Positions 34,631-47,314 of a DNA stretch of 64,000 nucleotides are shown here, in pieces (the first letter of the stretch is position 1; each line of letters opens with the position of its first letter). A model generated the notes under the pieces. The model was not told the origin of the DNA and did not search any database. It saw only the letters and a list, made by a program, of their open reading frames with translations. The position numbers were made by a program, and so were the translations under genes. The DNA lies in assembly GCA_037892935.1 (NCBI GenBank), contig JAYXKI010000019.1:434001-498000 (forward strand), written 5' to 3'. The stretch comes from Phlebopus portentosus (lineage: Eukaryota; Basidiomycota; Agaricomycetes; Boletales; Boletinellaceae).

Positions 34631-35361
34631 CTAGTGGTAGAAGTTACCCTTGATGCGCGGGAGCGGGAACTTCGAACCAAGCTTCGCCTCTTCCTGGATC
34701 TTAGTCTGTGAAATCTTGTGGGGCACTATGGGCAACAAGTTGGTCTTCTGCCAGCTTTTCAAGGACACAGCCATACCAATGGCGACATCCCTGACCTTCG
34801 TCGTTAAATCTACGCGCAATCAGCAAACACTCCTGGAGACATCGGTTGATTATACCTACATGTACTGGTCCATATTGTGCTTGTTGAATATTATGTTCAA
34901 GAGCGCGCCCACTGTCTTACCGGCGGCCAGTAGTTTCTCGAATGGCTCTGGTCCGAATTTCTTGGAGGACGCTACTTCTTGTACTCTATGAGTGCGACGC
35001 CACGCATAGGGCAGCTCATGTCTGTATAGGACGGCTGAATGTCAATACGGACGGACTCCGTCGTTTCCTGACGGAAGGAGAGTCGGAAGTGGAAGAACTT
35101 CCCATCGCTGTTCCGTTCCGACAATAACCAACTTGTCGACGGGCAGCGAGAAAGTATTCAGCTCGGACTTCACGCTGCTGATAGATCTCCAGACATCTTG
35201 CGGCGAAAACCGCTCCGATCTGATCCCCCGTGAATGTAATCCACTTCCCGTCAGCGCTGCCAGACAACATAAATCGTAGGCCTCTTGCGAAGGGTGTACC
35301 TGCAAACGAAACTGTCAACGACGACGTACATGGACTTGAGAAAGTCAACTTACGAGGACAT
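34631..35361 (-). pseudogene. D1: decayed copy of the D gene family
   Basis: Homologous to D3 along its length but broken: after the 8-nt first exon and a normal GTAAGT intron (35353-35300), exon 2 has ~90 bp of extra sequence with stops, a two-base loss, and a TAG near the exon end; exon 3 has TAA in place of a Tyr codon. GCRHW is still readable, but the following Cys is Tyr. It faces K1 tail to tail. Confidence 0.75.
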
Positions 35362-36912
35362 CTTGCAAAAATCGAAGTTGGTGAGGGAAAACAGCAACAC
35401 AAATGAGCGAGGTTGTACAGGATGCATCGGCTTCGAGGGGTATTTATAGGCATCCGAGGCCACAAACACTGACTCAAAAGTTCTGGCCAACATAAAATTC
35501 GCGAGCGGGCCGTCAATGGAAAGGAAGTGCCATTAATCTGGAGATCTTGAACTCCTAAGTTCTGTGGATGCTAAGCAGTGGCAGGGCCCTTCTGGAGCAC
35601 TCAGAGACAAGTAAAATAGTGGAGGCCACCAAAAGTCATCAGTATCGAGTATACAGGTAGTAAGTCTCAGCGTAAATCCGGCATTGCACCTGGTAGATGC
35701 CACCATGAGTAGACCGAATAACAATGACTAATAAAAGAGGCCTCGTGCCTGTGACTCTGTTGTGGTGGAATTACGTGGAGATATGAACTGGCCGAGAATA
35801 ATATAGGTACAAGTCAGATATCCCGATTGAGCGTACACCGACAGGCCACAATCCAGTCAACTTTCGGCTAGTGTCTATCGGCTCCTATCTCTTACCGACG
35901 ACATCTTCACGAGTTTTTACACCGCTTTTATCGTCGGATTAGTCTGAGAAAGGCTAGAATAGGTTGAACAAAAGGCCACAAAACTTCTTCTGGCTCGGAC
36001 AGTGACACGATCCAGACAAAGAGTGAATTTACTGGCAGGGAAGTCGGGTAGGTACATCCCTAGAATTTGATGTCCCTGATCAGGCTGTCGACAAGTCATG
36101 ACTTCATGAGACAAGGGCAACCATATTCGACTACATTCGATGCACAGCCTGAGGTCGGCGACAAAGGATTAACCGCCAGTAGTAGTACTACATTATAGTA
36201 CAGCATAAGAGTGAAGTAACCAGAAATAAATGTTTTATCCAGTAAAGCTCATAGTGTTTCTATTGATTTCCACCATTATTCCTCGCGCATGGAATACAAA
36301 CCGATCAAAGCCGATTCTAAACCCTCGTCAGACGAATTACTTTTCTTTTTCATATGTCGCCTAAATTTGGCAACGTTCACCGGATTTAGTATAGCCTTCC
36401 AGAGATATCTAGCAAGAATCAGTAAGTTGGCGGATACCTACCTTCTCCCGTACTCCTGTCTATCTCATGTTCGCAAAAAATGTTTTAGACCTGCTTGCGG
36501 TAATTCAAGTCGACCAAAATATTATACAAATGTAGATGGGAAATATAATGGAACGGGGACGACGTAAAACTCAACTCTAGATAGTCAGTCATGTAGGCAT
36601 CAGAGCTGGGAGCCAGGACAACTTTCCTGATAATAGTAATGTCTCCACCGATGCATATATTCGTAGGGATTTGTCGACAAGTTGCGCGATAACACTGATA
36701 CGCAATACCGTGAGAGACTGTTATGTTACCGATGAGTATAAGAACCTCTGTGGGCGGAGTAGCCAGAATGGGAGCTTTGATCGTCAAATAACGTAAGCAG
36801 CCAAGAACTTGAAACAGTTCAGGACAGACTGTTCAGGACAGACGATCCGATCGCCAGCAAGCCGAATGCGAGCAGCCTCTTGCCTGCGTTTTGTCGTGTC
36901 TGTATGGAACAT
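35362..36912. repeat. Array spacer between D1 and K2
   Basis: Divergent-promoter spacer. From about 35940 it is nearly identical to 42600-43575 (spacer D3-K4), part of a ~6.7 kb segmental duplication. The D-proximal part is related to the other array spacers. No gene recognised; frames of 60-100 codons here are not conserved between copies. Confidence 0.6.
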
Positions 36913-37930
36913 ATGGGTCGAAAACTCCTGCAGCGTGCATCGGAAGGTCTTGTTGGCCTTTTCTACCGTCTCATCTCGCCGATGCTTCTCTGTAAATCCA
37001 AACCTGCTCAGGTAGGTCTTTCGTGTCCCTAGATCGAGGCTAAGTTGACTTACACTCACGCAGAAGCAACTCATCTTGAGCATATCGCTGCTGAATGATG
37101 AAGTAATAGAAAAGTTGGCTGACTCATCCCAAAAAATCGATAGGGGTACATATTACGACTTTGAGACTGGTGAACTCAATTGCGGCAAGGTTTCAAAGAT
37201 AGCTCCCGATGTTGTAGTGAAGCGCTCTCCTTCAACGGGTATCCGTGAATGCCTCTCTGCAGGACTCGTTCGGCAATATACAGCTGTACCAGTTCCGATG
37301 CATGAACGGGTTTTCCATGGCTGGATCAGCAACTACCTCGTCCAGGAGTATATACCTGGTCGGGTCTTGTTAGATATATGGTCGCAGCTTGGGTGGTGGA
37401 TGCGTCTACGTGTTGTCGTTACTCTTCGCTTCTACATCCATGAATTACGTTCCATATCCTCTCGTGCAGGCCCACCTCCTTTTCCCGGTCCACCTTCGAA
37501 CGATGGAGCTCCTAAGAAGTGTACTGGCCGATTGTTTACAGATGACGGTGCTGGTCCCTTTCATTCATACAGTGAAATGTCGCGATGGTACCAAAACCAA
37601 CTTCTTTTGGTACAACGATGGCGGAAGGAGGGACTGGATAGTGCACCATTTGATGACAGCGGCTCCCTCGTATTCACACACATGGATCTTCATCCGCGCA
37701 ATATAATTCTAGGAGACGACGGTCAATTATGGATCGTTGACTGGACGCATGCCGGGTGGTATCCATCCTGGTTCGAGTCTGCAAGCATGACGCGCTTCGC
37801 TGAGCCTCGTTCGGACATACCGTCCTCCTGGACCTCATGGATACCATTCATAGCGGGCTCCTGTGAGAAGCCAGGTCAACTTCCATTTATCCGAGCCATT
37901 TCCTGCGCCCTCGAGATTTTATTATCATAG
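36913..37930 (+). CDS. K2: APH-fold kinase-like protein
   Basis: Exons 36913-37011 and 37064-37930, 321 aa. The first exon encodes MGRKLLQRASEGLVGLFYRL then ISPMLLCKSKPAQ; an ATG nine bases upstream is equally possible. The phosphotransferase domain has a candidate ATP lysine in APDVVVKRSP, an acidic helix (ECLSAGLVRQYT), the catalytic loop THMDLHPRNIILGDDGQLW and the metal-binding IVDW. The architecture is that of aminoglycoside-phosphotransferase-like kinases (PF01636 group), which in fungi are mostly small-molecule or uncharacterised kinases. Ends EILLS, earlier than K3, K6 or K7. Nearly identical to K4. Convergent with D2, 246 bp apart. Confidence 0.85.
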
Positions 37931-38176
37931 TCTATAGACCCGGTGAGTATTATCACTTGGGGATAGAATGTATACTGATTCCTTTCTTGGGAAGATGTAT
38001 CTCAAGTAGTTGACGTCTCAGAAAGTGGCGATTTTTGACATTCGGTTCATGCATATGATATGTTCACTTCATTTTTGGAGGTATATACGACATACTTCAT
38101 AAAAGAAACAGAATGATGAGTTGTTACCTTTGAACATTTGAGTTCGCATTACGGATCATAGATCTAGAAGAAATCA

Positions 38177-38836
38177 CTAATAGAAAGTGCCCTTGATACG
38201 CGGTATTGGGTAGCTGTACCCAAACCTCGCGTGCTCCTGTGCTTCGCGTTCCGCGAACTGCTGCGGGACGTTACTGTTGACAAGCTGTTCTCGAGTCAGC
38301 ATGTCAAGGACGGTCGCGCACCAATGCCTACAACCCTGACCGGGATCGACCAAGCTAGGTATGCCCAATCAGCGAGATGCGGAAAACAGACAGGCTAGAA
38401 TTACTAACATGTATTGATCCAAATGATACTTAGTAAAGATTACCTCCAGGAATGTGCCCGCTGTCTTTCCAGGGGCCACTGGTACGATGAACGGTTGGGG
38501 TCCATGGGACCAGGAGAAGTCATATGGGTTGTACTCTACCACCGCAATGGCGTACATCGAGATACCCGTGTCTGTCCTGGTCGGTCGCACGTCAATGCGG
38601 ATGGACTCCCTACCACCGCTCGACGTCTGCGGCACGAGTGACAGCCTGAAGTGGAAGGTATTTCCATATGGAGTACCAACGACGGCCAAGTAGCTGATAG
38701 GCATTGACAAGGCACGTGGTGTGTTCCTCAAGGAGTCGCTAATGTGGATGGTATTCCTATAGGGAAGGGCATACCTAGAAATACGACTGTCATCGACAAT
38801 GTACTCATACCTTTGTAAGACTACTTGCGAGGACAT
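38177..38836 (-). CDS. D2: small protein with FHFR / GCRHW motifs (DUF7770-like?)
   Basis: Exons 38836-38829, 38774-38409 and 38354-38177, 183 aa. The first exon is 8 nt and the first intron starts GCAAGT (a GC donor); 54 nt long, it also reads through in frame. Conserved core: MPISYLAVVGTP, TFHFRLSLV, ESIRIDVRP, EYNPYDFS, then in exon 3 DPGQGCRHWCATVLDML and PIPRIKGTFY at the end. The layout recalls fungal DUF7770 proteins, and the His plus GC.HW pair recalls permuted papain-like folds; both are impressions. No signal peptide. TATAAAA at 38934-38928 is its likely promoter. Tail-to-tail with K2. Confidence 0.8.
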
Positions 38837-40100
38837 CTTGCAGAGATAAAAGGTTGGAAATATAAGAAGGCAAGTGTAAGAGAGAGACGAGTGAGTTCGC
38901 AGAGAAAGCAACGGCTTTCCATAGGGGTTTTATAGGCTTTCTGGGCCACAAATACTGACTCAGGATTTCTGGCCAGCATGGAAGATGGAGCGCAGGTTCG
39001 CAAGTGACCTTGTGGAGCACATGTGCAGAGAACATGGAGTCGTCAGTAAGAAGAAAGTGCTATCAGTCTGAAGACCCTGGACTCCAATTTCTAGTCGCAT
39101 TCCTGGAAGAGCCGAGCCCTGGCAGAGCCTTTATGGAGAACAAAGAGATAAATGAGGTAGGAGAGGCCACCGAAGGTCATATTCACCAAGAGAGGTAAAT
39201 AGTCGTTGTTGTGCCTAGCAGGAAACTGAATGGGCATAACTAACACTAGAGGCCCCGTTCCCCTGTGACTCTGATGTGCTGGAACCTAGCAGAGATATGA
39301 GACGGCCACGAATTCTATACACACAAGTCAGATGTCCCAAACAAGCATGCATCGGCAGGCCACAATGGATACATCTTCGACCGGTGCCTATCAGCCCCTG
39401 TCTCTGGCCAGGATCATCTACACGTGTTTTGTGCGGGAATATCATGGGATGAATCCAAGTAAAGTTAGTATTTTGTGAGCGAAAGGCCACAAAATCCCTT
39501 CTGACTCGGCCGGTGCCGCAATGCGGACGACGAGAGAGATGACTCGTAAGGAAATCAGGAAACATCCGATAACTCTGGTCGGGTAGTCGACAGGCTACGT
39601 CTTGATTCAGCCCGGGAAACTACTCTGGGCTAGATTCAGTAACAATAAACAGCCTGGGTTGGCTGAACGGCATGTGAGCAGATGATCCAAATTAATTGCA
39701 ACAATATCATTCATTCCAAGTCTTCCCACCACAGAGCCGAGGTTCATTTCTGTCCGCTTAGAATGAGAATAAGAAATTAAAAATTGAGCCCTTTCGAAAT
39801 CAAGATCAGGATTAAAAGGTAGGAATTAAGCAGGTACGTGTAAGCTTCAGATAGTACGATACGCATCGATTTGATGCCACAAAAAAATCATTACGTAACA
39901 CATTCCTGTTATGGGTACAATCAAGAGGCTGATCCCACGATAGCGTAAGCAATCGACAAGCTCGACTTGAAGACGCCAAGCAACAAATCTGCAAAACAAC
40001 CACTTCACCATTTCGCTACGATCACCATCAAATCGACTGCGTGCTTGTTGCCTCGCCTCCCCTTTTCTGACTCTGTCTCTTTTCGATACATGGGAAAGTC
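38837..40100. repeat. Array spacer between D2 and K3
   Basis: Common spacer: about 38950-39600 is homologous to 49310-49890, 52030-52640, 55160-55770 and 57340-57960. The K3-proximal part is nearly identical to 55440-56296 upstream of K8. It contains a broken version of the ORF seen intact at 52638. No gene called. Confidence 0.6.
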
Positions 40101-41149
40101 ATGGAGTGGGCAGCAGGAGCTCTTGAAGATCTTCTCTACCGCCTCATCTCCCCAATACTTCTCTGTAAATGTAAGCCTCCTCAGGTAGGTCTCGGTGTCC
40201 TCAGCTCGAGAAAACTTCACTCATGCTCGCTCAGAAACAGGTAGGTTTGAGTACATCGCTTTTGAGCGACGAAGAAATTGAGAAGTTAGCCGACTCGTCT
40301 CCAAATGTCGACATGGCCACATATATCGTCTTGGACACTGGACACCCCAATTCTGGCCACGTTGCAAGGATTGCTTCAGACGTGGTAGTAAAGCACTCTT
40401 TTGGAACACCTATGCATGAGCGCCTCTCGGCAGAACTTGTACGAAAATATACGGCGATACCAGTTCCGATGCATGAACGAGTTTTTCGCGGCAGATACGA
40501 CACCTACTTGGTCCAGCAGTATATACCTGGACGTGTTTTGTTGGACGTGTGGTGTCAACTCGGTTGGTGGGGACGCCTACGGGCCATCATCACTCTCCGC
40601 TTTTACATCCATGAACTGCGCTGCATATCTTCTCGAGCAGGCCCACCTCCTTTTCCCGGACCACCTTCGAACAATGGTACTCCGCAGCTATGCACTGGCC
40701 GACTGTTCGCCGGAGAGGGTTCTGGAGAGGGTTCTGGTCCCTTCCACTCATACCGTGAGATGTCGAGATGGTACCAGAACAGGCTTCTTGTGATGCAACG
40801 ATTCCGGAAAGAAGGCTTGGATTGTGCACCGTTCGACGACAACGCCCCTCTCGTATTCACACATATGGATCTCCATCCGCGAAATATGATTTTGGGCGAC
40901 GATGGACAATTATGGATTATTGACTGGACCGACGCAGGATGGTACCCATCATGGTTCGAGGCTACAAGCATGATACGCTTCGCAAAGCATCGTTCGGACA
41001 TACCGTCCTCCTGGACCTCATGGATACCGTTTATAGCGGGATCTTGTGAAAAGCCGGGTCAGCTGCCCTTCATACGAGCTATTTCTTATTCTCTCGACGT
41101 TTTGCAAGCTAATATCATGAACTTGGTATGTAGTATCATTTGGGATTGA
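40101..41149 (+). CDS. K3: APH-fold kinase-like protein
   Basis: Exons 40101-40184 and 40235-41149 (50-nt intron GTAGGT...CGCTCAG), 332 aa. Exon 1 encodes MEWAAGALEDLLYRLISPIL then LCKCKPPQ. The kinase-like core has ASDVVVKHSF, YLVQQYIPGRVLLDVW, THMDLHPRNMILGDDGQLW and IIDWTDAGWYPSWFE. It shares the GEGSGEGSG duplication with K1. Mosaic: 5' third like K8, remainder like K1. A further intron near the end (donor GTATGT after MNL, acceptor AAGATAG) is possible and would replace the last residues. Catalytic residues are intact. Substrate unknown. Confidence 0.85.
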
Positions 41150-41353
41150 CTGCAAGCTGATACATTTCCTGAGAAGATAGATTCCGCTTAATCGAGCTCG
41201 CGTGAAGCGACGTGTTCGACGTTCAGAATACTCTTATGGGATACTCGATTCATTTCCGAAGGTGTATACGATGTTACATAGAAGAGAAAAAGATGATAAC
41301 TTGTCACTTCTTTGATCAGCGTTCACTCGATCATGTCCGATATTTGGAAGGAA

Positions 41354-42009
41354 CTAGTGGTAGAAGTTACTCTTGATGCGCGGGAGCGGGAACTTCGAAC
41401 CAAACTTCGCGTATTCCTGGATTTCATAGTCTGCGAAATCTTGTGGGGCGTTATGGGCAACAAGCTGATCTTCTGCCAGCTTTTCAAGGACACAGGCACA
41501 CCAATGGCGACATCCCTGACCTTCGTCGTTAAATCTACGCGCAATCAGCAAACACTCCTGGAGACATCGGTTGATTATACCTACATATACTGGTCCATAT
41601 TGTGCTTGTTAAAGATAACGTTCAAGAGCGTGCCCACTGTCTTACCGGCGGCCAGTAGTTTCTCGAATGGCTCTGGTCCGAAGTTCTCGGAGAACGGATA
41701 CTCCTTATAATCTATGAGTGCGACGCCACGCATAGGGCAGCTCATGTCTGTATAGGACGGCTGCATGTCGATCCGGACGGACTCGTTCGTCAACTCCCGA
41801 TAGAAGGAGAGTCTGAAGTGGAAGAACTTCCTGTCGCTGTTCTCCGTTCCGACAATAGCCAACTTGTCGACGGGCATCAAGAAAACATCCGGCTTGGACT
41901 TCACATTTCTGGTAACGTAAATTGTAGGCCTGCTGGGAAGGGTGTACCTGCAAACGAAACTGTCAACGACGACGTACATGGACTTGAGAAAGTCAAATTG
42001 CGAGGACAT
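41354..42009 (-). CDS. D3: FHFR / GCRHW protein
   Basis: Exons 42009-42002, 41947-41585 and 41534-41354, 183 aa. Intron 1 would begin GCAATT, a weak GC donor; because it is 54 nt and open, retention would add 18 residues. Core motifs: YTLPSRPTIYV, MPVDKLAIVGTE, FFHFRLSF, ESVRIDMQPSY, IFNDEGQGCRHWCACVLEKL, PLPRIKSNFYH. Invariant His and Cys are kept. TATAAATA at 42087-42080. Faces K3 tail to tail at 204 bp. Confidence 0.78.
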
Positions 42010-43575
42010 CTTGCAAAAATCGAAGTTGGTGAGGAAAAACAGCAACACAAATGAGCGAGATTGTACAGGATGCATCGGCTTCGAGGGGTATTTATAGGCA
42101 TCCGAGGTCACAAACACTGACTCAAAAATCCTGGCCAGTATAAAATTTGTGAGCGGGCCGTCAATGGAAGGGAAGTGCCGTCAATCTGGAGATCTTGAAC
42201 TCCTAAGTTCTCTCGCGTACCTGTAGGCGCTAAGCAGTCGCAGAGCCCTTCTGGAGCACAGAGAGACAGAAAAAGTAGTGGAGGACACCGAAAGTCATTA
42301 GTATCAAGATCACGGTAGTAAGTCTTCGCGTAAATACCCGGCATTGCATCTAGTAGATGCGACCACGAGTAAAACGAATAAGCACGACTAATACAAGAAG
42401 CCTCGCGCCCTGTGACTCCGTTGTGGTGGAATTAGATAGAGATATGAACTGGCCAAGAAAAATATACGTACGAGTCAGTTATCCCGATCAAGCATATACA
42501 CCGACAGGCCACAATCCAGTCAACTTTCGCCCAGTGTCTATCAGCTCCTATCTCTTACCGAGATCATTTTCACGAGTTTTTACACTACTAATGCCGTCGG
42601 ATTAGTCCGAGAAAGGCTAGAATAGGTTGAACAAAAGGCCACAAAACTTCTTCTGGCTCGGACAGTGACACGATCCAGACAAAGAGTGAATTTACTGGCA
42701 GGGAAGTCGGGTAGGTACATCCCTAGAATTTGATGTCCCTGATCAGGCTGTCGACAAGTCATGACTTCATGAGACAAGGGCAACCATATTCGACTACATT
42801 CGATGCACAGCCTGAGGTCGGCGACAAAGGATTAACCGCCAGTAGTAGTACTACATTATAGTACAGCATAAGAGTGAAGTAACCAGAAATAAATGTTTTA
42901 TCCAGTAAAGCTCATAGTGTTTCTATTGATTTCCACCATTATTCCTCGCGCATGGAATACAAACCGATCAGAGCCGATTCTAAACCCTCGTCAGACGAAT
43001 TACTTTTCTTTTTCATGTGTCGCCTAAATTTAGCAGCGTTCACCGGATTTAGTATAGCCTTCCAGAGATATCTAGCAAGAATCAGTAAGTTTGGCGGATA
43101 CCTATCTTCTCCCGTACTCCTATCTATCTCATGTTCGCAAAAAAATGTTTTAGGCCTGCTTGCAGTAAATCAAGTCGACCAAAATGTTATACAAATGTAG
43201 ACGGGAAATATAATGGAACGGGGACGACGTAAAACTCAACTCTAGATAGTCAGTCATGTAGGCATCAGAGCTGGGACCCAGGATAATCCTGATAATAGTA
43301 ATGTCTCCACCGATGCATATATTCGTAGGGATTTGTCGACAAGTTGTGCGATAACACTGATACGCAATACCGTGAGAGACTGTTATGTTACCGATGAGTA
43401 TAAGAACCTCTGTGGGCGGAGTAGCCAGAATGGGAGCTTTGATCGTCAAATAACGTAAGCAGCCAAGAACTTGAAGACAAAGGCAACAACTGTATTCAGG
43501 ACAGACGATCCGACCACCAGCAAGCCGAATGCGAGCAGCCTCTTGCCTGCGTTTTGTCGTGTCTGTATGGAACAT
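42010..43575. repeat. Array spacer between D3 and K4
   Basis: Nearly identical to the D1-K2 spacer over its last ~980 bp, with small indels. No gene recognised. Confidence 0.6.
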
Positions 43576-44593
43576 ATGGGTCGAAAACTCCTGCAGCGTG
43601 CATCGGAAGGTCTTGTTGGCCTTTTCTACCGTCTCATCTCGCCGATGCTTCTCTGTAAATCCAAACCTGCTCAGGTAGGTCTTTCGTGTCCCTAGATCGA
43701 GGCTAAGTTGACTTACACTCACGCAGAAACAACTCATCTTGAGCACATCGCTGCTGAATGATGAAGAGATAGAAAAGTTGGCTGACTCATCCCAAAAAAT
43801 CGATAGGGGTACATATTACGACTTTGAGACTGGTGAACTCAATTGCGGCAAGGTTTCGAAGATAGCTACCGATGTTGTAGTGAAGCGCTCTCCTTCAACG
43901 GGTATCCGTGAATGCCTCTCTGCAGGACTCGTTCGGCAATATACAGCTGTACCAGTTCCGATGCATGAACGGGTTTTCCATGGCTGGATCAGCAATTACC
44001 TCGTCCAGGAGTATATACCTGGTCGGGTCTTGTTAGATATATGGTCGCAGCTTGGGTGGTGGATGCGTCTACGTGTTGTCGCTACTCTTCGCTTCTACAT
44101 CCATGAATTACGTTCCATATCCTCTCGTGCAGGCCCACCTCCTTTTCCCGGTCCACCTTCGAATGATGGAGCTCCTAAGAAGTGTACTGGCCGATTGTTT
44201 ACAGATGACGGCGCTGGTCCCTTTCATTCATACAGTGAAATGTCGCGATGGTACCAAAACCAACTTCTTTTGGTGCAACGATGGCGGAAGGAGGGACTGG
44301 ATAGTGCACCATTTGATGACAGTGGCCCCCTCGTATTCACACACATGGATCTTCATCCGCGTAACATAATTCTAGGAGACGACGGTCAATTATGGATCGT
44401 TGACTGGACGCATGCCGGGTGGTATCCATCCTGGTTCGAGTCTGCAAGCATGACGCGCTTCGCTGAGCCTCGTTCGGACATACCGTCCTCCTGGACGATA
44501 TGGATACCATTCATAGCGGGCTCCTGTGAGAAGCCAGGTCAACTTCCATTCATCCGAACTATCTCCTGCGTCCTAGAGATTTTATTATCATAG
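43576..44593 (+). CDS. K4: APH-fold kinase-like protein
   Basis: Exons 43576-43674 and 43727-44593, 321 aa. Near-identical to K2 (a handful of substitutions, such as a Thr for Pro before DVVVK), reflecting the ~6.7 kb duplication. Catalytic loop THMDLHPRNIILGDDGQLW and IVDWTHAGWYPSWFE are intact. Its D partner has been lost: only a few tens of bases resembling a D 3' end remain near 44838, followed directly by the decayed MYND copy. Confidence 0.85.
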
Positions 44594-44936
44594 GCTATAG
44601 ACTTGGTGGATATTATCACTCGGGGACAGAATGTGTACTGATTCTTTCGTTGGGAAGATAGCTCCTAAGTGGTTGGCATCTCAGGAAGTGGAGATTTTTG
44701 ACATTCGGATCATGTATATGATACACTCACTTCATTTTCGGAGGTACATACGACATACTTCATAAAAGAGACAGAACGATGAGTTGTTATCTTTGACCTC
44801 TGAATATCTGAGTTCGCATTACGGATCATAGAAGGAAATTAGTAGAAACTGCCCCGGGACCAGTAATACAGTATGTACTCGAAGGAGCCCAAAACAACAT
44901 AAATGCTATACATGCATGAGTAAGTTTGCCTCACGG

Positions 44937-46221
44937 TTACCAGAGATACGTGGATTGATCAGATATGCGATCAAGACAAATATTCAAATTATGATTTCCG
45001 ATATATTTTGCCCAAAGATAAAATTTCATGCCTTCGTATCCTGTTTTCACAACATTTTCCAAGCGTCTGAAGCATTCAGGATCTTGAGGGAGGAATATTT
45101 GATCAGTGAACAAGCGCTTCCGATCGTAGACCAGCATAGAGTTCCCGCCGATGACAGCAAGCTGTATTTGACGAGGAATGAGTCGTTTCCGTAGCCGGTT
45201 GGTTCGCTCCCCGAGATGCCGTCTACTGTTCATGACATTGTGATTGAACAAACTTTGAATGTTATTCGTCGTGTATTCCATCCGTATCCACGTTCCCGTA
45301 TCGAGAACAAGACAAGATGACTTGTGATGCGGCCAGTCTGAGCGTTGACAATCTATAATCATGATAGTTAGTAGTACAGTACGACTTGTGAAACGGAAAG
45401 GTGACGAGCCTTTTCCGCAGAAAGGAACGGACTGGCATTGAGAGCAAAGCACCGGCTTCTCGAAGTATTATCGCAGATGATACATCCAATGTCCTTGGAA
45501 AGTGACCCGATATCGATCTGACTACGCGGATTAGAGAAGGCGGGTAGTATGGTGTCGTTCCGGTCCACCTCGATCTGCCTTCACTTGAACGGGCTGCGTT
45601 GACCTCAAGGAGTTTCTGGAACATCGCATGTCCTCCAGGAGAGTGAGCATCTTGATACCTTCCTTATCGTCATCTCTGGTGCGTCCAAGATTGTATTCAG
45701 CGGCAATGAATGGAGTATCATCATCCATCTTGTACACGCCTGTGACCTTTCACGTTTGAGGCAATATGTCAAATTTCGGGAAATATTAGGATAAGGGTTA
45801 TTTTCCATACCTTTAGCTTTATTAGTCTATCCTTCTTACTATCCTCTGAAGCGAAGACGGACTCCATTCCAAGCTCATACATCATCCCTATGCTCCCGGA
45901 AAGCATGATTCGTAGTTCGTTGAACGAACCAATATTCTCTCCCCCGACCATTTCTTGCAAGTTGTACGAGATCATTGCTTCTTTCAGGGTCCCCCCAGAA
46001 TCCGCGATCCAAGGTTCCAAGCTCCCAACGTTAGGTCTCCTATGAGGGAGGAGATCTGCATGTCGCTGGGAACGGTCGAGTGCCTTCGTGAGGCGCTCTT
46101 GTAGTCCATCAACGTGTAGTTTCGTTGACACAGGTGGTTTCACTCCCACAGAGGAGAGGATTTCGAGAAGCCCTTCATGATCGTTAAGGATGGACTCATT
46201 TATACTAGACCTGGAGCACAT
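44937..46221 (-). pseudogene. M2: decayed MYND-protein gene copy
   Basis: Paralog of M1. Exon 1 (46221-45811, 411 nt as in M1) is intact, as is the start of exon 2 (45728, MDDDTPFIAAEYNLG). Then at least three frame changes occur in exon 2 (a base lost near 45640, another change near 45540, another near 45470 within the MYND finger), and the last exon has more around 45190-45240. Pieces of the finger (DIGCIIC, LCSQCQSVPFCGKG, CQRSDWPHHKSSC) are readable in different frames. The number of lesions, against clean kinase copies on either side, argues for true decay. It occupies the place of D4. Confidence 0.8.
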
Positions 46222-47314
46222 CTTCAGCAGTAGTACATAGACAAGCTAGGCGTGAGAGCGAGTCAGATACCGAAATGCAGTATTTTCCTTTAAATATGGT
46301 CTGAGTGCTCCACATGTAGACATTAATGTTGGCTCACACCACACAATATCTCGGCACTGAATCGACAATGACCTACGCTATATAAACGTGGCAGACCTAG
46401 GCTTCTTTAATGAACGGCATCCTGGACCACCTTTGTTGGATTCGGAAATATGATTTCAGTCAACTGGATAACATTGATATTGTCCAGACGCCGTTTCCTT
46501 TCCCTTAAGGATATATTCCTTATGAAGTATATCCAGCACGATTAACACAAGAAGCTTCGCGGCCCTATGAATCTGGTGTGGTGGGACTTAGCGGGCATAT
46601 TGGACGACCAAGAACTTGTATACGCACAAGTCAGATGTCTTCAGAAAGCATGCATCGCATCGACAGGCCAGAATGTGACCAAATTTCGACCATTGTCTAT
46701 CGACTCCTATCTCGCACCCAATTTCCTCGTCTATCTTGTCTGGAGTTAACCCAAAATCGTGAGACTGATCCGAGAAAAGTTAGCATGACTTGAGCAGGCC
46801 ACAAAATTCCTTCTGACTCGGACCGTGAAGCGATGCAGACAAAAGGAGAGCTTACACGTAAGGAAATCGGTAAACGTACTTCCGAAGTAGGCCTGTGACA
46901 AATCGACAGCCCGCGACCTGACTCAATAAGGACAACAACACTCAGAGCGCAGCCTGAAATGACCGAATCGCCATGTGTTGACATTACAGCTATTTGCATA
47001 GGTAATAGCACTCTGGACTTTTTTGAATAAAGAGAACTTGTTTAAGAAGCGGAAATTGGAAAATGGACTTCAACATTACCTGAGGTATTGTAGAATAAAT
47101 GATGTAATAGTTGTAGCGTCTTCAGTGACAGACAAAAGTATCGATGTTGATAGTTTTGGGAAACCCGATTACTAAAAATGCGCCAAGCCGTGATTGTCTG
47201 ATTGCGTAAGCAGCCAAGTTTGTATAACTGGTCGTTGCAACTTGAAGTCGTCTAACACGAACAGCGTCCTGCTTTTCTTGTGAAGTTGTTCTCCGATCTA
47301 TATGCTGGAATGTT
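46222..47314. repeat. Array spacer between M2 and K5
   Basis: The first ~220 bp extends the M1/M2 homology. From about 46550 it resembles the common array spacer in diverged form. No gene recognised. Confidence 0.5.

Noticed and set aside
41948..42001. D3 first intron as simple coding sequence (no splicing)
   Set aside because: Open in frame, but the homologous positions in D5, D6 and D7 must be spliced, so the shared intron is the more economical model; retention remains possible.
44937..46221. M2 as a functional MYND gene with assembly indels
   Set aside because: At least five separate frame changes in one short gene while adjacent K genes are clean fits decay better.
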